Under the pieces are notes generated by a model. That model saw only the letters and a program-made list of their open reading frames with translations. It did not search any database and was not told where the DNA came from. From contig DBVN01000079.1 in assembly GCA_002308515.1 (NCBI GenBank), forward strand, positions 17,669 to 24,576: a stretch of DNA of 6,908 nucleotides. The letters run 5' to 3'. Below, in pieces: positions 4,745 through 6,908 of this stretch (positions are counted from its first letter, which is position 1; the number at the start of each line of letters is the position of its first letter). Made by a program: the position numbers and the translations under genes. The DNA comes from Verrucomicrobia bacterium UBA1263. Its GTDB lineage: Bacteria; Verrucomicrobiota; Verrucomicrobiia; Limisphaerales; UBA1412.

Positions 4745-6654
4745 TTTGCAGCAGTACGTTTACGTTTAATGATTGCGATCACGATACCGACCAGCACCAC
4801 GACAAACGCCATGCCTGCCGTGTTGATCCAGGTCAGATTATTTTCCAGGGAAGTGATATCTTTGCGCAGGTTCTTGCGGACCTCTTTCAGCTTCTTCGCT
4901 GTTTCGGCCTCGCTCTTGCGGAAATTGGCCAGCTCCGCCTTCTGTTCATCCGAGAGGATGAACTTCTGCGAGCCGTCCGTCTTGGCGCGCTGCAGCTCGC
5001 TGATCTTTGTGCGGGCCTCGTTCAGACGGTTTTCCAGATCCATCAGCTGAGACTGATATTGCTGTTCAGCCCTGGCGCGGTATTCCTGGATCTTGGTGAA
5101 CGGACGGTTCATCGTCGCGCGGCTGCGCATATTGATCAGGCTGCTGTTGCCGGCCAGCTGTTCAGTGATATTCTGCGCCAGAGTCAGGTTGCCGTTCAGC
5201 GGCTGAACGATCCTCTGTCCGAAGATGGAGGTGACTCTCACCGAGAAATTGTCATGGAGCATATCCACATCGCCCACCAGCACCACCGCGCCTTCTTTAG
5301 TCGCTTCCTTCAATGCCGGTTTATCCGCCGCTTTCGCTTCATCCGCGTCTTTATCATCGTCATCCTTTGCCTCGGCTTTGGCAGGCTTGCCGTCCGGGAA
5401 GGCTGTCTTGAACTTGCCGGTGAGCATCACCGCCAGATCATGTTCCTTGTTGGAAGCCTGGAAATCACGATTCAGGATCTGATTGCGTTCGGACAGCATC
5501 TTGTCCACCAGCTGTGAATTGGTGGAGGATTTGATCAGGGTCGTCTTGGTCAGACCATCCGCCGGAGTTCCGCTGAACGTTCCGGCAAAGGCCATCAGCG
5601 CGCTGTCCACCTGCGAAGTCGCGATATTCGCTTCGCTGAACGCGTCCGCCGTCAGACTCAGCACCGTGATGAACTCAGCCTGACCTGTCTGAGAGCCCAA
5701 AGTCGTCGGGTAATTCTTATCCGCTATCACCCTTGTCGTATCAAAGGTGATCCCCCAGGCCGTGAACAGCTTCTCCAGCGTGGAGGCTGTGTCATACTGG
5801 GCCATCGGGTTCTGCTGGGATTGTCCCGCCGGATCCAGTCGGAAGAGCGGATCCACATAGGCCAGCATACGGCCGCCGCGCAGGATGAACTGATCCAGCG
5901 CGAAGAGCGTGCTGTCCGATAAATTCTTGGGATGGATAACGATCACGGTCTGGATATCCTCCGGGATCTCCTCCAGATTCGTTCCCAGATCCACGACTTC
6001 AAAATCACTCTTCAGCTCGCTGATGAACGTCCAAGCCGGCATTCCGCGCTGCTGCATCTGCATCATCATCGGATTCATTTCCATTCCGAACACCGGCAGA
6101 TCCGTGACGACACCCACTTTCACCTTGTCCGGGCTGGCCACACGGGCGATCGCGCGGGAAATATCGTATTCCAGCAGACGTTCGCGTGTCGGCGAGAGGA
6201 ACGGCAGCGCCACGGTGTTATCCAGACAGCTGATGGCGATCCCCATGTAGATGGTGTCGCCTGTATTGATCGTCTGACCTTCCACACCATCCGCGTGCGC
6301 CATATCTTCCGCGTCGGAATCCGGCTCCGGATTGTAGCGCTTGACCCGCAGCATCCCTTTGGCGGCTTTGCTGTATTCCTTCAGCAGATCATCCACATTG
6401 CGTGAATAGTTCTTTACAAAAAGCTGTGCCGCTTCCGAACCGCCCTGCGAGCAGTAGAACCTCAGCTCCACCGGCGTATCCAGATTCGCCAAAATATCCT
6501 TCGTTCCCTGGCTCAGTGTGAACAGACGGTCTTCGGTAAAGTCCATCCGTACCTTGTACACATTGGACAGCAGACAGACCGCCGCCACGATGGCCAGCAT
6601 CACGATCACGCCCACCGTACTGAAAAGGAACGATACATTCTTATTACTCTTCAT
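4741..6654 (-). CDS. GldG-family ABC transporter auxiliary protein
   Basis: This is a 637-residue protein with a membrane segment at each end (about 8-31 and 609-629), the second followed by a basic tail KRKR. The segment MDFTEDRLFTLSQGT (37-51) is the hallmark just after the first membrane helix of GldG/ABC auxiliary proteins, followed by LDTPVELRFYCS. Further family-like blocks are EYDISRAIARV (162-172), GGRMLAYVDPLFRLD (260-274) and VVLVGDVDML (457-466). The long soluble part probably lies outside the cytoplasm. Unusual insertions are a Met-rich patch (191-205), an Ala/Asp/Lys-rich low-complexity stretch (423-454) and a long coiled-coil region (about 520-600) before the last helix. In Bacteroidetes, GldA, GldF and GldG form an ABC complex linked to gliding; nothing here shows gliding, and the substrate is unknown. 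AAGGA lies one base from the ATG, with AGGAAG about 12 bases upstream. It is 53 bases after the permease and overlaps the DUF4340 start. Confidence 0.9.
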   Translation of the reverse strand: MKSNKNVSFLFSTVGVIVMLAIVAAVCLLSNVYKVRMDFTEDRLFTLSQGTKDILANLDTPVELRFYCSQGGSEAAQLFVKNYSRNVDDLLKEYSKAAKGMLRVKRYNPEPDSDAEDMAHADGVEGQTINTGDTIYMGIAISCLDNTVALPFLSPTRERLLEYDISRAIARVASPDKVKVGVVTDLPVFGMEMNPMMMQMQQRGMPAWTFISELKSDFEVVDLGTNLEEIPEDIQTVIVIHPKNLSDSTLFALDQFILRGGRMLAYVDPLFRLDPAGQSQQNPMAQYDTASTLEKLFTAWGITFDTTRVIADKNYPTTLGSQTGQAEFITVLSLTADAFSEANIATSQVDSALMAFAGTFSGTPADGLTKTTLIKSSTNSQLVDKMLSERNQILNRDFQASNKEHDLAVMLTGKFKTAFPDGKPAKAEAKDDDDKDADEAKAADKPALKEATKEGAVVLVGDVDMLHDNFSVRVTSIFGQRIVQPLNGNLTLAQNITEQLAGNSSLINMRSRATMNRPFTKIQEYRARAEQQYQSQLMDLENRLNEARTKISELQRAKTDGSQKFILSDEQKAELANFRKSEAETAKKLKEVRKNLRKDITSLENNLTWINTAGMAFVVVLVGIVIAIIKRKRTAAK

Positions 6655-6707
6655 ATCCTTCTAAAACTTCCTTTCTTGCTTTCTAACTCTGTTCAGACTC
6701 CTTGCTT

Positions 6708-6908
6708 CTAACCGGCGCGGTGACTCCTGATCACCACATTTGTCGTAAAGAGACAGAAGAAAATCAGTCCCAGGAAGAAGATGATATCACTGGAATCAAT
6801 GATGCCGCGCTGGAACTGCGCGAAGTGCGTCATCACACTGATGCCCGAAACCGCGCTCACCATTGCCGGGCTCAGCCACTGGCTCAGCATCTCATTCAGT
6901 GGCGGGCA
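6708..6908 (-). CDS. ABC-2 type permease (GldF-like), C-terminal fragment
   Basis: The frame is open from the right edge to the TAG at 6708-6710, giving the last 66 residues of a longer protein. The segment ISVMTHFAQFQRGIIDSSDIIFFLGL is typical of the end of ABC-2/GldF permeases, where a HF-x-x-F-x-RG-(I/V)-(I/L)-D motif precedes the last membrane helix (here about DIIFFLGLIFFCLFTTNVVI). The ATG at 6890 is internal and not the start; codons read open upstream of it to the edge. It would form the membrane channel of the complex with the GldG and DUF4340 proteins encoded downstream. An ABC ATPase gene is expected further upstream, outside the window. Confidence 0.88.
   Translation of the reverse strand, partial: CPPLNEMLSQWLSPAMVSAVSGISVMTHFAQFQRGIIDSSDIIFFLGLIFFCLFTTNVVIRSHRAG

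Noticed and set aside
4729..5517. Plus-strand open frame of 262 codons antisense to the GldG gene
   Set aside because: It is a shadow of the GldG coding region; no signal, motif or ribosome binding site supports it.
5909..6405. Two overlapping plus-strand frames (113 and 157 codons) antisense to the GldG gene
   Set aside because: They mirror conserved GldG sequence; the His-rich translation is a by-product of the codons on the other strand.

Overview
The window carries a conserved housekeeping pair at its left end (uvrA and rpsT, both on the minus strand), three plus-strand genes for exported proteins in the middle, and a minus-strand operon for a GldF/GldG/DUF4340-type ABC membrane complex on the right. 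The flanking genes are GC-rich. The GldG-family plus DUF4340 pair beside an ABC-2 permease, together with a secreted Asp-box (sialidase-like) protein, suggests a Gram-negative bacterium, perhaps of the PVC superphylum (Lentisphaerota, Kiritimatiellota or Verrucomicrobiota). That assignment is an inference from gene content and is not proven by the sequence.

Layout. Positions 1-176: N-terminus of UvrA (minus, cut by the window edge). 273-545: ribosomal protein S20 (minus), with a near-consensus sigma-70-type promoter at 602-629, a short leader holding a GC hairpin, and a terminator-like hairpin downstream, just before uvrA. 702-1823: exported Asp-box beta-propeller protein (plus). 1842-2369 and 2388-3236: two small AT-rich genes for predicted lipoproteins (plus), each 18 bases after the preceding gene, so the three plus genes may be co-transcribed. 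3310-3349: a strong hairpin that ends the convergent right-hand operon and probably also the plus-strand one. 4744-3383, 6654-4741 and 6908-6708: DUF4340 protein, GldG-family protein (joined by a 4-base ATGA overlap) and the C-terminus of the ABC-2 permease, transcribed leftward in the order permease, GldG, DUF4340.

The most notable observation is in the second lipoprotein gene. It contains a tandem duplication of an unrecognised domain of about 110 residues (copy offset exactly 399 bases). The second copy loses its homologous reading frame at a run of six T (3137-3142). With one extra base there, the frame again matches copy 1 and runs to a stop at 3257-3259. The base differences just past this point are synonymous only in the restored frame. 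This is therefore a recent one-base deletion, an assembly error, or a site of frameshifting or slippage.

No CRISPR array, tRNA, transposase or clear mobile element is visible. I found nothing that can be claimed as a new multi-gene system. The two lipoproteins are unrecognised and are the least explained part of the window.
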